Source of the DNA: Pseudomonadota bacterium
GTDB taxonomy: Bacteria > Pseudomonadota > Alphaproteobacteria > Micropepsales > Micropepsaceae
NCBI GenBank assembly: GCA_021851325.1
Contig: JAJZDZ010000020.1
Span: forward strand, 1 to 52,156
Direction of reading: 5' to 3'
Length of the DNA stretch: 52,156 nt
A model generated the notes under the pieces. It was not told where the DNA came from. It saw nothing but the letters and a program-made list of their open reading frames with translations, and ran no database searches. Each line of letters begins with the position of its first letter. Position 1 is the first letter of the stretch. A program made the translations under genes and the position numbers. Shown here piece after piece: positions 1 to 9,445 of the stretch.

Positions 1-1800
1 CCGGCGCCTTATGGCGTGCGCATCAGCCAGAGTGCAGCCAGTGTCGGGGCCTGTCCGCTCTTTGCCGGACGCCTCATCCGCGGCGTCCGCAATGGCCCCT
101 CGCCACAATGGCTGCAGGAGCGTCTGCGCGCGGTTGGGCTAAGACCGATCTCTGCACTCGTCGACATCACCAATCTGATGAGCCTTGACCGAGGCCGACC
201 ACTGCACGTCTTCGACGCCGATGCCCTCAAAGGCGGGATCTGCGTACGCATGGCAGAAGAAGGCGAAACCCTGCGCGCCCTCGACGGCAAGACCTATGCA
301 CTCGATTCATCGATGTGCGTGATTGCCGACGACAACGCGGCCCTGAGCCTCGGTGGCATTATGGGCGGGGAAGCAAGCGGCTGCACCGACGCGACCATCA
401 ATGTGTTTGTCGAGTCCGCCCTGTTCGATCCGGCGCGCATCGCCGCCACCGGACGCAAGCTCGACATCCTCTCGGACGCACGCTACCGCTTCGAGCGGGG
501 GGTGGACCCGCAGTTCTGTCTTCCCGGGCTGGAACTCGCCACCCAATGGATTATCCAACTGTGCGGCGGTGAGCCCAGCGAAATCGTCATCGCGGGCGAG
601 GTTCCGGATTGGCAGCGCGAGATCGTCCTTGCCGCCGATACCGTCACACGATTGACCGGACTTAACCTCGACATCATCCAGATTGAACAGATTCTGATCC
701 GCTTGGGCTTTGCGGTCAGGACCAAAGGCCATGACCTCGTGGTGACGCCTCCATCCTGGCGCGGCGATGTGCATGGCCCCGCCGATCTCGTCGAAGAAGT
801 GGTGCGCATTTACGGCATCGACCATGTACCCGCGGTGCCCCTGCCCCGCCCCTTCGCGGTCGCCCGCAGCGTCCTGACCCCGGCGCAGCGGCGCGCACGC
901 ATTTGCCGCCGGGTGCTGGCGGCACGCGGCTTTCATGAATGCGTACAATATTCCTTCATCGCCCGCGCCAAGGCTGCGCTCTTTGGCGGCGGCGACGCGG
1001 CGCGGCAACTGGAAAACCCCATCGCCGCGGATCTGGATGCGCTGCGGCCAACACCGCTACCCTCGCTTCTGGACGCTGCAGCGCGCAATCAGGCCCGCGG
1101 CCTTGGCCATCTCCATCTCTTCGAAGTCGGCGCCGGCTTTGCCAGCGGTGTGCCGGGCGAACAGGAGACCATCGCCGTCGCGCTGCGGGTCGGCACGCCT
1201 GCGTCCGACTGGAGCAAGTCGCAGCGTGCGCCAGACCTCTTTGATGCCAAGGCCGACGTGTTCGCATTGCTGGAGACACTCATGGGCGGAACCATGACGG
1301 CCCCGGTGCGGGCGGACGCGCCCGGCTGGTATCACCCCGGCCGCTCCGGGGTTGTGGCACTGGGCTCACGCATCATTGCCCAATTTGGCGAATTGCACCC
1401 ACGCATTGTCACGGCCTTCGACCTGAAAGGTCCGGTGATCGGCTGTGAACTTTTCCTCGATCGCATTCCCGAAGCAAAGAACAAAGGCAAGGCCCGCCCC
1501 CCCTTCGCCCCGAGCCTGCTGCAGGCGGTCGAACGCGATTTTGCCTTCCTGGTGGCCGATGCGGTTGGTGCGGACGAGATTCTGAAAGCCGTGCGCATGG
1601 CTGAACGCACACTGATTGAAAGTGTCAGCGTGTTCGATCTTTATGCTGGAGATGGCGTGCCACAGGGCAAGAAATCGATTGCCATCCGCGTGCGTCTGCA
1701 GCCGCGCGACAAGACCCTCACCGAGGCGCAGATCGAGGCGATCGCGACAAACATCATCGCCGCGGTGGCCAAGGCCACTGGCGGAATATTACGCGGCTAG
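1..1800 (+). CDS. pheT: Phenylalanine--tRNA ligase beta subunit, 5' truncated
   Basis: Attaches phenylalanine to tRNA-Phe in the cytoplasm as the beta chain of the alpha2beta2 synthetase. The frame is open from the first base, so the window starts inside the gene; about 599 residues are present, against roughly 800 in the family, so the N-terminal tRNA-binding (EMAP-like) domain is missing. Visible in order: the B3/B4 editing domain (PISALVDITN, GRPLHVFDADAL), the B5 domain (VTPPSWRGDVHGPADLVEEV), the catalytic-like core, and a C-terminal anticodon-binding FDX-ACB domain starting near ERDFAFLV and ending near the TAG stop. pheS would be expected upstream. An MFS gene follows after 22 nt with its own ribosome site, so cotranscription is possible. 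Confidence 0.97.
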   Translation, partial: PAPYGVRISQSAASVGACPLFAGRLIRGVRNGPSPQWLQERLRAVGLRPISALVDITNLMSLDRGRPLHVFDADALKGGICVRMAEEGETLRALDGKTYALDSSMCVIADDNAALSLGGIMGGEASGCTDATINVFVESALFDPARIAATGRKLDILSDARYRFERGVDPQFCLPGLELATQWIIQLCGGEPSEIVIAGEVPDWQREIVLAADTVTRLTGLNLDIIQIEQILIRLGFAVRTKGHDLVVTPPSWRGDVHGPADLVEEVVRIYGIDHVPAVPLPRPFAVARSVLTPAQRRARICRRVLAARGFHECVQYSFIARAKAALFGGGDAARQLENPIAADLDALRPTPLPSLLDAAARNQARGLGHLHLFEVGAGFASGVPGEQETIAVALRVGTPASDWSKSQRAPDLFDAKADVFALLETLMGGTMTAPVRADAPGWYHPGRSGVVALGSRIIAQFGELHPRIVTAFDLKGPVIGCELFLDRIPEAKNKGKARPPFAPSLLQAVERDFAFLVADAVGADEILKAVRMAERTLIESVSVFDLYAGDGVPQGKKSIAIRVRLQPRDKTLTEAQIEAIATNIIAAVAKATGGILRG

Positions 1801-1822
1801 GACGCAGGAGAAGGTAAGGGCG

Positions 1823-3001
1823 ATGCAGCGTGAATTTGACGCCCGCTCGGCGCTCGCCTTCATCGTCGCCTTCGGTGCAGTCAGTTTTTTCGCCGACATG
1901 GCCTACGAAGGCATGCGGGCCATTACTGGACCGTTCCTCGGCTCTCTGGGCGCCACCGGTCTGATCGTCGGACTGATCGCAGGAGGGGGCGAACTCTTCG
2001 GTTATGTGCTGCGACTGGGCAGCGGCCGGCTGGCCGAACGCACCCGCCGCTACTGGGCTATCACCCTTCTGGGCTATGTGATCCAGATGTCCGCCGTGCC
2101 TCTTATGGCTTTGGCGGGCAATATCTGGTCGGCCGCAGCCTTCATCATGATGGAGCGGGCGGGAAAGGCGGTTCGCAGCCCAGCCGCCTCCACCTTGAAA
2201 TCCCGGGCCGGCCACCACATTGGCCAGGGCTGGGCCTTTGGCCTGCATGAAGCCATGGATCAGACCGGAGCCATGGCTGGCCCTCTGATCGCAGCCTGGG
2301 TGCTTGCCAGCCACCATGATTATCGCGCCGCCTTTGCCTGGCTTGCCATTCCCGCGGTTTCCGCGCTCCTTGCCGTGCTGATCCTGCGCCTGCGCTATGG
2401 CTTTGCCGGTCAGGTCGCCCGGGCACCGTTGGCATCGGACAGCGCCGCGTTACCGCGCGCCTTCTGGCTTTACGCCGGCACCGCCGGGCTCATTGCCGCA
2501 GGTTTCTGCGACTATCCCCTGATTGCCTATCATTACGTACAGGCCCACCTCATGCGGGCGCATTGGGTGCCGATCCTTTACGCTGCGGCGATGGCAGCGG
2601 CGGGCGTGGGCAGCCTGGCCTTCGGGCAGGGTTATGACCGACGCGGACTGAGCGTATTGGTCCCCGGAACCCTGATCGGCGCCGCCGTAGCCCCGCTCGT
2701 CTTTCTGGGTGGCTTTGGCGCGGCCGTCATCGGCACCATCCTGTGGGGGCTCGCGCTTGGCGTCCATGATGCGGTGATGAATGCCGGGCTCGCAGATCTT
2801 GTGGCCGAACATGCCAGGGCGCGGGCCTACGGTATTTTCACGGCGCTCTATGGCGTTGCCTGGTTTGCCGGCAGCGCGCTGTGCGGTGAACTCTATGACC
2901 TGTCGCGATGGGGCCTGGTCGCGTTTTCCATCGTCCTGCAGCTCGCCGCCCTGTTCCCGCTCCAACGCTTGCTGCGCGCCAGCGCAATGCCAGGGCGCTG
3001 A
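1823..3001 (+). CDS. MFS family transporter
   Basis: Predicted 392-residue inner-membrane transporter of the major facilitator superfamily; substrate unknown. The protein is a series of long hydrophobic helices (about 11-12) separated by short basic loops, with an ERTRRYW loop between early helices. The frame stays open back to an ATG at 1616, but that segment lies inside pheT. The ATG at 1823 is chosen because GGAGAAGG sits 10-17 nt upstream and the family N-terminus (a cytoplasmic stub, then the first helix at FIVAFGAVSFFADMAYEGMR) begins there. It follows pheT by 22 nt. The SFFADMAYEG opening resembles uncharacterised MFS proteins rather than well-studied sugar or drug pumps, so I give no substrate. 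Confidence 0.85.
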   Translation: MQREFDARSALAFIVAFGAVSFFADMAYEGMRAITGPFLGSLGATGLIVGLIAGGGELFGYVLRLGSGRLAERTRRYWAITLLGYVIQMSAVPLMALAGNIWSAAAFIMMERAGKAVRSPAASTLKSRAGHHIGQGWAFGLHEAMDQTGAMAGPLIAAWVLASHHDYRAAFAWLAIPAVSALLAVLILRLRYGFAGQVARAPLASDSAALPRAFWLYAGTAGLIAAGFCDYPLIAYHYVQAHLMRAHWVPILYAAAMAAAGVGSLAFGQGYDRRGLSVLVPGTLIGAAVAPLVFLGGFGAAVIGTILWGLALGVHDAVMNAGLADLVAEHARARAYGIFTALYGVAWFAGSALCGELYDLSRWGLVAFSIVLQLAALFPLQRLLRASAMPGR

Positions 3002-3075
3002 GGTGCCTGGAAGAGGCGAAATGGCGATAAAGCCCATCCGGCTGACCGCCTCGCTTTACGCCGTTCCGGCAGGCC

Positions 3076-3081
3076 TATATA
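3076..3081 (+). promoter_or_regulatory. Candidate -10 element (TATATA) for lepA
   Basis: TATATA lies only 9 nt before the lepA ATG at 3091, in otherwise GC-rich sequence. A start at the usual distance would fall at or within 1-3 nt of the ATG, giving a leaderless or nearly leaderless mRNA. No Shine-Dalgarno run lies between this box and the ATG. A weak -35 candidate (CTTTAC) lies about 16 nt upstream. Confidence 0.4.
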
Positions 3082-3090
3082 TCGCGCCCC

Positions 3091-4893
3091 ATGACTGAAC
3101 TTGCCCACATCCGCAACTTCTCCATCGTTGCCCATATCGACCACGGCAAATCCACCCTTGCCGACCGCCTGATCCAGACCACCGGCGGACTTTCGAGCCG
3201 TGAAATGAAAGAACAGGTGCTGGATTCCATGGATATCGAACGGGAGCGGGGCATCACCATCAAGGCCCAGACCGTCCGCCTGGAATACCGCGCGCGCGAT
3301 GGTCAGAACTATGTCCTCAATCTGATGGATACCCCTGGCCATGTCGATTTTGCCTATGAAGTGAGCCGCTGTCTGGCCGCCTGCGAAGGCGCGTTGCTTG
3401 TAGTCGACGCCTCTCAAGGGGTCGAAGCCCAGACCCTTGCCAATGTCTACCAGGCCATCGACGCCAATCTTGAGATCGTGCCGGTCCTCAATAAGGTCGA
3501 TCTTCCGGCTGCCGAGCCCGCGCGTGTGCGCCAGCAGATCGAAGATGTGATCGGCATTGATGCTTCGAACGCGATCGAAATCTCGGCCAAGACCGGCCTC
3601 AACATCGATGCCGTACTGGAGGCGATTGTCAGCCACCTCCCCGCGCCCAAAGGTCAGCGCGATGCCCCGCTGAAGGCGCTTCTGGTCGATAGCTGGTATG
3701 ATGCCTATCTGGGCGTCGTGGTGCTCGTGCGCATCGTCGACGGCACGCTAAAGAAGGGCCAACGCATCCGCATGCTGGCCTCTGATGCGGTCTACAGCGT
3801 CGAGCAGGTCGGTGTCTTCCGGCCCAAAAAGGAGGCCGTGGAGGCGCTCGGCCCAGGCGAGGTCGGGTTTCTGACCGCCGCGATCAAGCAGGTAGCCGAT
3901 ACCCAGATCGGTGACACCATCACCGACGAAAAACGCGGCGTTACTGTCGCCCTGCCCGGCTTCAAGCCGGCCCAGCAGGTGGTGTTCTGCGGCCTGTTCC
4001 CGGTCGATGCCGGACAGTTTGATGATCTGCGCGATGCCCTCGCCAAGCTGCACCTGAACGATGCCAGCTTTACCTACGAAACCGAAAGTTCAGCTGCCCT
4101 CGGCTTTGGCTTTCGCTGCGGCTTTCTTGGGCTTCTGCACCTTGAGATCGTGCGCGAACGCCTGGAGCGCGAATTCAACCTTGATCTCATCACCACTGCC
4201 CCGAGCGTCATCTACCGGATCCATCGGACCAATGGCGAGATGCAGGAGCTGCACAATCCCGCCGATATGCCTGATGTGATGAAGATCGCGTTCATCGAAG
4301 AACCCTGGATCAAGGCGACGATCATGGTTCCCGACGATTATCTGGGTGCAGTACTGAAGCTCTGCGAGGATCGCCGTGGCCGCCAGCAGGAACTGACTTA
4401 TGCCGGTAACCGTGCCATGGTGGTCTACAACCTGCCGCTCAACGAAGTCGTGTTTGATTTCTATGATCGCCTCAAGTCGGTCTCACGTGGCTATGCCAGT
4501 TTCGATTATGCCATTGCCGGCTACGAAGAGGGCGATCTGGTCAAAATGAGTATCCTCGTTAACGGGGAAGCCGTCGATGCCCTGTCGATGATCGTCAATC
4601 GCCAGCGCGCCGAGTCCCGTGGCCGGGCGATGTGCGAGAAACTGAAGGAACTGATCCCGCGTCATCTCTTCCAGATCCCTATTCAGGCTGCCATCGGTGG
4701 CAAGGTGATCGCCCGCGAAACCATCAGCGCCCTGCGCAAGGATGTCACCGCCAAATGCTATGGCGGCGACATCTCGCGCAAGCGCAAACTCCTCGACAAG
4801 CAGAAAGAGGGCAAGAAAAAAATGCGCCAGTTCGGCAAGGTGGAGATCCCGCAAGAGGCCTTCATCGCTGCCCTGAAAATGGATGGCGACTGA
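3091..4893 (+). CDS. lepA: Elongation factor 4 (LepA), back-translocating GTPase
   Basis: Ribosome-associated translational GTPase of 600 residues, the normal family length. The G domain is at the N-terminus: P-loop [14 protein letters not shown] (about 14-27), switch motif [19 protein letters not shown] and NKVDLP. EF-G-like domains II, III and V follow, then the LepA-specific C-terminal domain ending in [19 protein letters not shown]. The start ATG directly opens the conserved [21 protein letters not shown]-terminus. It is preceded by a TATATA box but no clear ribosome site, suggesting a leaderless transcript. It is convergent with tyrA, 16 nt away. The assignment is secure. Confidence 0.98.
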   Translation: MTELAHIRNFSIVAHIDHGKSTLADRLIQTTGGLSSREMKEQVLDSMDIERERGITIKAQTVRLEYRARDGQNYVLNLMDTPGHVDFAYEVSRCLAACEGALLVVDASQGVEAQTLANVYQAIDANLEIVPVLNKVDLPAAEPARVRQQIEDVIGIDASNAIEISAKTGLNIDAVLEAIVSHLPAPKGQRDAPLKALLVDSWYDAYLGVVVLVRIVDGTLKKGQRIRMLASDAVYSVEQVGVFRPKKEAVEALGPGEVGFLTAAIKQVADTQIGDTITDEKRGVTVALPGFKPAQQVVFCGLFPVDAGQFDDLRDALAKLHLNDASFTYETESSAALGFGFRCGFLGLLHLEIVRERLEREFNLDLITTAPSVIYRIHRTNGEMQELHNPADMPDVMKIAFIEEPWIKATIMVPDDYLGAVLKLCEDRRGRQQELTYAGNRAMVVYNLPLNEVVFDFYDRLKSVSRGYASFDYAIAGYEEGDLVKMSILVNGEAVDALSMIVNRQRAESRGRAMCEKLKELIPRHLFQIPIQAAIGGKVIARETISALRKDVTAKCYGGDISRKRKLLDKQKEGKKKMRQFGKVEIPQEAFIAALKMDGD

Positions 4894-4909
4894 GCGCGTC
4901 GCCTCCGCC

Positions 4910-5845
4910 TCAGGAGGGCGTCTTGCGGTTGCGCCCGAAATTGGCTTCAGCACTCTCCTGACCGGCGCTGACGATCGAACGACGGATGGCGCGCGTGCGC
5001 GTGAAGAGATTGAACAGGGTATCGCCATCGCCCCAGCGGATGGCGCGCTGAAGTACGTTCAGGTCCTCGGTGAAGCGCCCGAGCATTTCCAGTACCGCCT
5101 CGCGATTGTTGAGAAATACGTCCCGCCACATGGTGGGATCAGAAGCGGCAATGCGGGTGAAATCGCGAAATCCGCCCGCCGAATATTTGATCACCTCGCC
5201 CTCGGTAACCGTCTGCAGGTCGTCGGCAGTGCCGACGATGTTGTAGGCAATGAGATGTGGAACATGGCTGGTAATCGCCAGAACCAGATCGTGATGGCGG
5301 GCCTCCATCAGCTCGACCTCGCTGCCGCAGCCTTGCCAGAACTGCGTCAGCTTTAAAAGCGCTCCGGCATCTGTGCCGGCCACCGGAGTAAGGATGCACC
5401 AGCGGCCATCGAATAGCTCGGCAAACCCCGCGCGCGGCCCGGACTGTTCGGTACCTGCCACCGGGTGAGCCGGAATGAAATGCACGCCTTCAGGCACGAA
5501 AGGTCCGACATCACGGATGACACAGCCTTTTACCGAGCCGGTATCGGACAGGATCGCCCCCGCCTTCAGATGCGGCGCAATCCGCTCTGCCAGCGCGCCA
5601 AAGCTGCCGAGCGGCGTCGCCAGGATCACCAGATCGGCATCCCTGACCGCAAGCTCAAGATCGCTGAACACCTTATCCGCCAGACCAAGCTCCGCGACCT
5701 CGGCAAGGACCTCCGCACGCGCGTCATGAATGGCGATCTCGCCAGCCAGCCCGGCACGGCGGGTGGCATGGGCCAGCGAAGAGCCGATAAGGCCAGCGCC
5801 GATGAGGCTAACCTTGTTGAACAACCGGGACGCTGTCGCACCCAT
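4910..5845 (-). CDS. tyrA: Prephenate/arogenate (cyclohexadienyl) dehydrogenase
   Basis: Catalyses NAD(P)-dependent oxidative decarboxylation of prephenate or arogenate on the way to tyrosine. The 311-residue protein has an N-terminal Rossmann dinucleotide fold (GAGLIGS, glycines 16, 18 and 21) and a conserved SDTGSVKG / PAHPVAGTEQSGP active-site region, followed by the all-helical dimerisation domain. It has no chorismate mutase or ACT domain, as in alphaproteobacterial stand-alone TyrA. Its ATG overlaps the hisC stop (TGATG), indicating translational coupling. It is the last gene of the chorismate mutase-like/hisC/tyrA operon. Substrate preference (prephenate versus arogenate) cannot be told from sequence. 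Confidence 0.94.
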   Translation of the reverse strand: MGATASRLFNKVSLIGAGLIGSSLAHATRRAGLAGEIAIHDARAEVLAEVAELGLADKVFSDLELAVRDADLVILATPLGSFGALAERIAPHLKAGAILSDTGSVKGCVIRDVGPFVPEGVHFIPAHPVAGTEQSGPRAGFAELFDGRWCILTPVAGTDAGALLKLTQFWQGCGSEVELMEARHHDLVLAITSHVPHLIAYNIVGTADDLQTVTEGEVIKYSAGGFRDFTRIAASDPTMWRDVFLNNREAVLEMLGRFTEDLNVLQRAIRWGDGDTLFNLFTRTRAIRRSIVSAGQESAEANFGRNRKTPS

Positions 5846-6939
5846 CAGGCAGCCTTTCCCAGAAAGGCGCGCAAGGCTTCCACGACAAGACCGTTGGCCT
5901 CTTCGCTGCCAATCGTCAGACGCAGGCAGTGTGGCAGATCATAATTGGCAACCGCGCGCAGAATAAGGCCACGCTGCGACAGAAACCGGTCCGCCTTGTC
6001 AGCCGTAAAGGGCCCCTCCGGCGCAAAGTGGATCAGAACAAAATTCCCGGCACTGTCATCAACCCGTAACCCCAGGCTCCGCAATTCCCGGGTCAGCCAG
6101 TGGAGCCATTTGTCATTATGGGCGAGAGCCCGCTCAAGATGACCACGATCGCGCACCGCGGCCGCCGCGGCCGCTTGCGCCGGCACCGAAACGTTGAAGG
6201 GACCACGAATACGATTGAGGGTGGCGACGACCTCGGCCGGACAGAAGGCCCAGCCAACCCGCAGCCCGGCAAGACCATAGACCTTCGAGAAGGTGCGCGT
6301 CATCACCACGTTGTCGCATTGCGAGACCAGTTCGATGCCGCTCTCATAGTCATTGCGGCGGACATATTCGGCATAGGCCGCATCGATCACGAGCAGCACC
6401 TGTTCGGGCAGGCCACGATGCAACCGGCGCAACTCCTGGCTGGAGAGATAACTGCCGGTGGGATTATTGGGATTGGCAATATAAACAAGGCGGGTGCGTG
6501 CGTTCACCGCGGCCAGCATGGCGTCCACATCGCAGTGCAGGTCACGTTCGCCCACCGCAACCGGCACCGCCGAATTGGCCAGCGTGATGATGCGATAAAC
6601 AAGAAAACCATGCTGGCTGAACACCACCTCATCGCCCGGGCGCAGATAGGCATTGGCAATGAGGGTGAGAAGCTCATCCGAACCATTGCCACAAACGATG
6701 CGCTCCGGATGCAGTCCATGGGTTTCTGCGATCGCCTCGCGCAGGAGGCGGGCACTGCCTTCCGGATAGATCGCCAGATTTTCCGCCGCCCGCACGAAGG
6801 CCTCGTGCGCAGCAGGGCTGGGACCAAGCGGGGATTCATTCGACGAGAGCTTGAACACGCGGGCCAGACCGCCAACGCTGGCGCGACCGCCGACATAAGG
6901 CGAGATTTTAGAAATCCCAGGACGGGGCGACACTGTCAT
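5845..6939 (-). CDS. hisC: Histidinol-phosphate / aromatic aminotransferase
   Basis: PLP-dependent fold-type I aminotransferase of 364 residues. The HisC family signature is clear: [19 protein letters not shown] (PLP phosphate contacts), [15 protein letters not shown], and the Schiff-base lysine at about residue 219 in [17 protein letters not shown]. HisC family members act in histidine synthesis and often also transaminate aromatic precursors. The position between a chorismate mutase-like gene and tyrA, with 4-nt and 1-nt overlaps to its neighbours, suggests the aromatic role here (tyrosine/phenylalanine last step), with or without a histidine role. No other his gene is in the window. Confidence 0.92.
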   Translation of the reverse strand: MTVSPRPGISKISPYVGGRASVGGLARVFKLSSNESPLGPSPAAHEAFVRAAENLAIYPEGSARLLREAIAETHGLHPERIVCGNGSDELLTLIANAYLRPGDEVVFSQHGFLVYRIITLANSAVPVAVGERDLHCDVDAMLAAVNARTRLVYIANPNNPTGSYLSSQELRRLHRGLPEQVLLVIDAAYAEYVRRNDYESGIELVSQCDNVVMTRTFSKVYGLAGLRVGWAFCPAEVVATLNRIRGPFNVSVPAQAAAAAAVRDRGHLERALAHNDKWLHWLTRELRSLGLRVDDSAGNFVLIHFAPEGPFTADKADRFLSQRGLILRAVANYDLPHCLRLTIGSEEANGLVVEALRAFLGKAA

Positions 6940-7799
6940 GGCTGCGGATCCTTGTCCGAAATCTGCATTTTGGCGTAGCCGCCAACGGCGACTGCGCGCA
7001 GGATGGCCTCTCCGCCGGCAGCCAGCAAGGCAGCGATGCGCGGGTCGCCGCCACCGACAAAATCCTGCGCTTCGATGAGAAGTTCGCGACTGGAGCTGCG
7101 TCCGCCTTCCTGGCCCGCAGCAAGGATGCGCGCCTTGATCCCGACCTGCTTGAGCAGGGCCTGAAGGCGGGCCCGGCTCAGTTCCTGGTTGGTTTCAACA
7201 AACAGCACGGAGCTGTCGGCACCCGTTGCTTCCTGTTCAATGGAACCGATCGCGTAGGCATCGGGATAATCGAAACGACCGCCGTCCTGCTTGAGCAGTG
7301 GCAGCCGGGCAATGATACGCGGGCCGCCTTCGCCGGCAGCGGCCAGCTGGGCCCACCAGGGCGAAACATTTTCAGCACTTTCCGGAAACGGGACCACCCC
7401 GCAGGACGAACGGTCTTCAGCACACGCGTGGACGACCGCCGCTGCGGTCGCGTGGCCGATCACCGGCAAAGTGGCCCCGAAATAAAACCGAGCCAGATCC
7501 CAGAACGCGAGCGCATTCTCGCCGGCATAGACATGAACAGAGACATTGCCCTCACCGGAAAGGCCAGACATCTGGATTTCGCGCCAGATGCGCAACGCTG
7601 CCCGAAGCGGGAAATTGCCACGATGGCGGGCCGCAAGCCGGCGCACCTCGGCCCCGTCGGCCGCCGGGCGTAGACCCCGGTGGGCGCCGGGCTCCTGCCG
7701 GAGCGCCTCGACCGCGGCCGCACGCTGCATCAGGAGATTGTGGATCTGCTCGTCGATGGCAAGAATGTCGGCGACGGTACTGGATTCAGGCGGTGCCAT
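6936..7799 (-). CDS. Chorismate mutase-like protein (AroQ domain plus degenerate prephenate dehydratase-like region)
   Basis: First gene of an aromatic amino acid operon, overlapping hisC by 4 nt (ATGA). The AroQ-type helical domain covers about residues 8-85 ([20 protein letters not shown] ... RIWREI). A C-terminal part of about 180 residues resembles a prephenate dehydratase/ACT arrangement: [17 protein letters not shown], then [20 protein letters not shown]. The TRF catalytic motif of dehydratases is absent. By eye alignment to the E. coli mutase domain, the arginine matching Arg28 is present, but those matching Arg11 and Lys39 are not. Related proteins head this operon in other alphaproteobacteria. 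The ATG at 7799 is preferred; the frame extends to 7847, but the added residues look uncharacteristic. Neither start has a strong ribosome site. Confidence 0.75.
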   Translation of the reverse strand: MAPPESSTVADILAIDEQIHNLLMQRAAAVEALRQEPGAHRGLRPAADGAEVRRLAARHRGNFPLRAALRIWREIQMSGLSGEGNVSVHVYAGENALAFWDLARFYFGATLPVIGHATAAAVVHACAEDRSSCGVVPFPESAENVSPWWAQLAAAGEGGPRIIARLPLLKQDGGRFDYPDAYAIGSIEQEATGADSSVLFVETNQELSRARLQALLKQVGIKARILAAGQEGGRSSSRELLIEAQDFVGGGDPRIAALLAAGGEAILRAVAVGGYAKMQISDKDPQP

Positions 7800-8181
7800 T
7801 CGAGATGTCGGTGTCCAACCATCGGTGATACGCAACGCACACGGCATCAGCGCCGGTGTCGCCCGGCCTCCTGGAAGGCAGAGCGCCGCTGGGTGCGGCA
7901 GCAGCGGGCCGTATTGATAGAGGCCTCAGCGCAAAAAGGCAAAGTGCTCGGACGCCGGACGCGATCCATCCTGGCAGAAATGTGACGCGCGGGTTTCCCT
8001 CCCCGGCAAGCTCTGCGGAATGAGGGGCGCGTTTGGCCCAAGGCATTGGGAGATTGCGCCAATGGTGGCGTGGTCGTGGCGATGGTCAGGCGAGAGCAGC
8101 GCAGACAGGCATCACGCGCGCCAACAGCGGGCGCGCGTGGGGCCGCAAGGCCAATGGCGGACGCAGCGCCATTTTTAGCCG
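7800..8181. other. Intergenic region between the aromatic operon and a small secreted-protein gene
   Basis: About 380 nt with no gene I can support. It should hold the promoter of the chorismate mutase-like operon on the - strand; TTTGCC and TATCAA spaced 18 nt apart near 7915-7945 are a weak candidate. A perfect 10-bp GC hairpin lies at 8113-8139. Reading frames on either strand here are Arg/Pro/Ala-rich, lack ribosome sites and resemble no family. Confidence 0.6.
8113..8139. repeat. 10-bp perfect GC stem-loop
   Basis: Arms CACGCGCGCC and GGCGCGCGTG flank a 7-nt loop. It lies 43-69 nt beyond the stop of the small secreted-protein gene (- strand), so it may end or protect that transcript. 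No T-run follows on either strand, so a standard intrinsic terminator is not supported. Confidence 0.55.
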
Positions 8182-8466
8182 CTATGACGCATGGGGCCTG
8201 TCTTTCTGGGTCAGCAGTTTCATGGCCGCATCGTAGTGATAGATGCCGAGGCGATAAAATCCACTGCTGCATTCGCGCAAGGCCTGACCGCGCTTGATCC
8301 GCACCGCCCTAAGGTCGGCGGCATCGCGATGCTGGGCCATAGCGTGCGCGAGCGCCTTGGCCTTGTGCGCACAGGTCTGCCAATCGGCGTTCTGAGCCTG
8401 CGCCGCACCAGTCAGCGCCATCAAAGTGACAATTGTAGCCGTAGCGGCAAAACCATTAAACGTCAT
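8182..8466 (-). CDS. Small exported protein of unknown function
   Basis: 94 residues, family not recognised. The N-terminus is a typical Sec signal peptide: hydrophobic core TATIVTLMALTGA and a likely AQA|QN cleavage after residue 24. The mature part is about 70 residues, helical, His- and Lys-rich, with exactly two cysteines (32 and 66) that could form one disulfide in the periplasm. AAGGAA lies about 8 nt before the ATG, so this is a credible gene. It stands alone between a 380-nt gap and a 208-nt gap. I assign no function. Confidence 0.7.
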   Translation of the reverse strand: MTFNGFAATATIVTLMALTGAAQAQNADWQTCAHKAKALAHAMAQHRDAADLRAVRIKRGQALRECSSGFYRLGIYHYDAAMKLLTQKDRPHAS

Positions 8467-8633
8467 CGGGGGTTCCTTTCCTCAACTGGGCCAATGGCCC
8501 GGGAGAAAGACAGATAGGAACGCTGCGCGCGCAACATCAGAGACAGAACGAACACAATTGCTGATCATCCCGCCGACAGCTGCAGGCTAAGATGAAAATC
8601 CCGCGCAATACGGGCTCTTCATGCGTGCAGCGT

Positions 8634-8658
8634 CTGCTGCAGAGGTGCCATGCAGCAG
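8634..8658 (-). terminator. Stem-loop downstream of the methyltransferase gene
   Basis: Arms CTGCTGCA and TGCAGCAG (8 bp) flank a 9-nt loop, 17 nt beyond the stop of the methyltransferase gene on the - strand. A second weak CCCG/CGGG hairpin followed by ATTTTC lies further on. It is a plausible transcript end, but there is no strong T-run directly after the main stem. Confidence 0.4.
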
Positions 8659-8674
8659 CAGGCTGGACGCGCTT

Positions 8675-9385
8675 CTAGCTTGACACCCGCGCCGGCATGA
8701 AGCGCCGGCGCATTGCCGGGGCCAGCGTCGGCGCTCCGTACAGTGTCTTGCGCGCTTCCACGAGATGAACTCCGGCGAGCCCGGGCCACAGACGCCGACC
8801 GATGCGTGCCCAGCCTCTGCCAGTGCGCACCAGACGGCGGCCTGGAAGGGGTGGGAACAGCAAGGCATAGTCCCAGCGTTCGGGCACAAACAGACAGTCC
8901 CCAAGGACGCGGGCAAGCTGCGCCGCCGTGAAGGGCCGGCCCTGGGCAAAGGGCGAGGTCTCGGCCAGCGACCACGGCGAGCGACGATTGGGCGCCACGA
9001 TCACAAGACGCCCTCCCGGCTGGAGCACACGCCAGATCTGGCGCATCAAGGTCCGCGAGGCGTCCGCCGTCTCCAGCGCATGGATCATAAGAATGCGGTC
9101 AAACAGGGCGTCGGCAAAGGGCAGTGCATCTTCCTCGCCAAGGACCGACAGCACCTTCTCGGAGGGCCACGCCAGTACCCCCTGCTGGGCTGGCATCAGC
9201 GCAATGACACGCTCTGCCTCAGTGAGAAAGACGCGCAGGTAAGGTGTCGCAAAACCGTAACCAAGAACACGTTGTCCGTGCACATCCGGCCACAGCACGC
9301 GGATACGCCGAAGGATGGTGCGGCGCGCCACCTGCCCGAGGGAGGTTTCGTAGAAATTTGCCAGTTCGCCCGCGTCGATCTGCAT
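8675..9385 (-). CDS. Class I SAM-dependent methyltransferase (Methyltransf_11 type)
   Basis: 236-residue predicted methyltransferase; substrate unknown. The Rossmann-like core shows a motif I variant VLGYGFATPYL, an acidic/polar segment EDALPFADALFDRILMIHALE typical of Methyltransf_11, and the post-motif WRVLQPGGRLVIVAPNR. A basic tail follows. The start at 9385 opens MQIDAGELANFYETSLGQ, the common N-terminus of this alphaproteobacterial group, which frequently lies head to head with a glyoxalase II gene, as here (gloB, 86 nt away). The canonical GxGxG loop is reduced to LGYG, so SAM binding is inferred from the overall pattern. Confidence 0.82.
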   Translation of the reverse strand: MQIDAGELANFYETSLGQVARRTILRRIRVLWPDVHGQRVLGYGFATPYLRVFLTEAERVIALMPAQQGVLAWPSEKVLSVLGEEDALPFADALFDRILMIHALETADASRTLMRQIWRVLQPGGRLVIVAPNRRSPWSLAETSPFAQGRPFTAAQLARVLGDCLFVPERWDYALLFPPLPGRRLVRTGRGWARIGRRLWPGLAGVHLVEARKTLYGAPTLAPAMRRRFMPARVSS

Positions 9386-9445
9386 GTAACCTGCCTACTC
9401 CGGCACGGGATGTGGTTCAACGGGCGCAATCCGGCTGCTAAACTG

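Noticed and set aside
7847..8272. 141-codon - strand frame upstream of the chorismate mutase-like gene
   Set aside because: Arg/Pro/Ala/Cys-rich, overlaps the credible small secreted-protein gene, and has no ribosome site or family resemblance.
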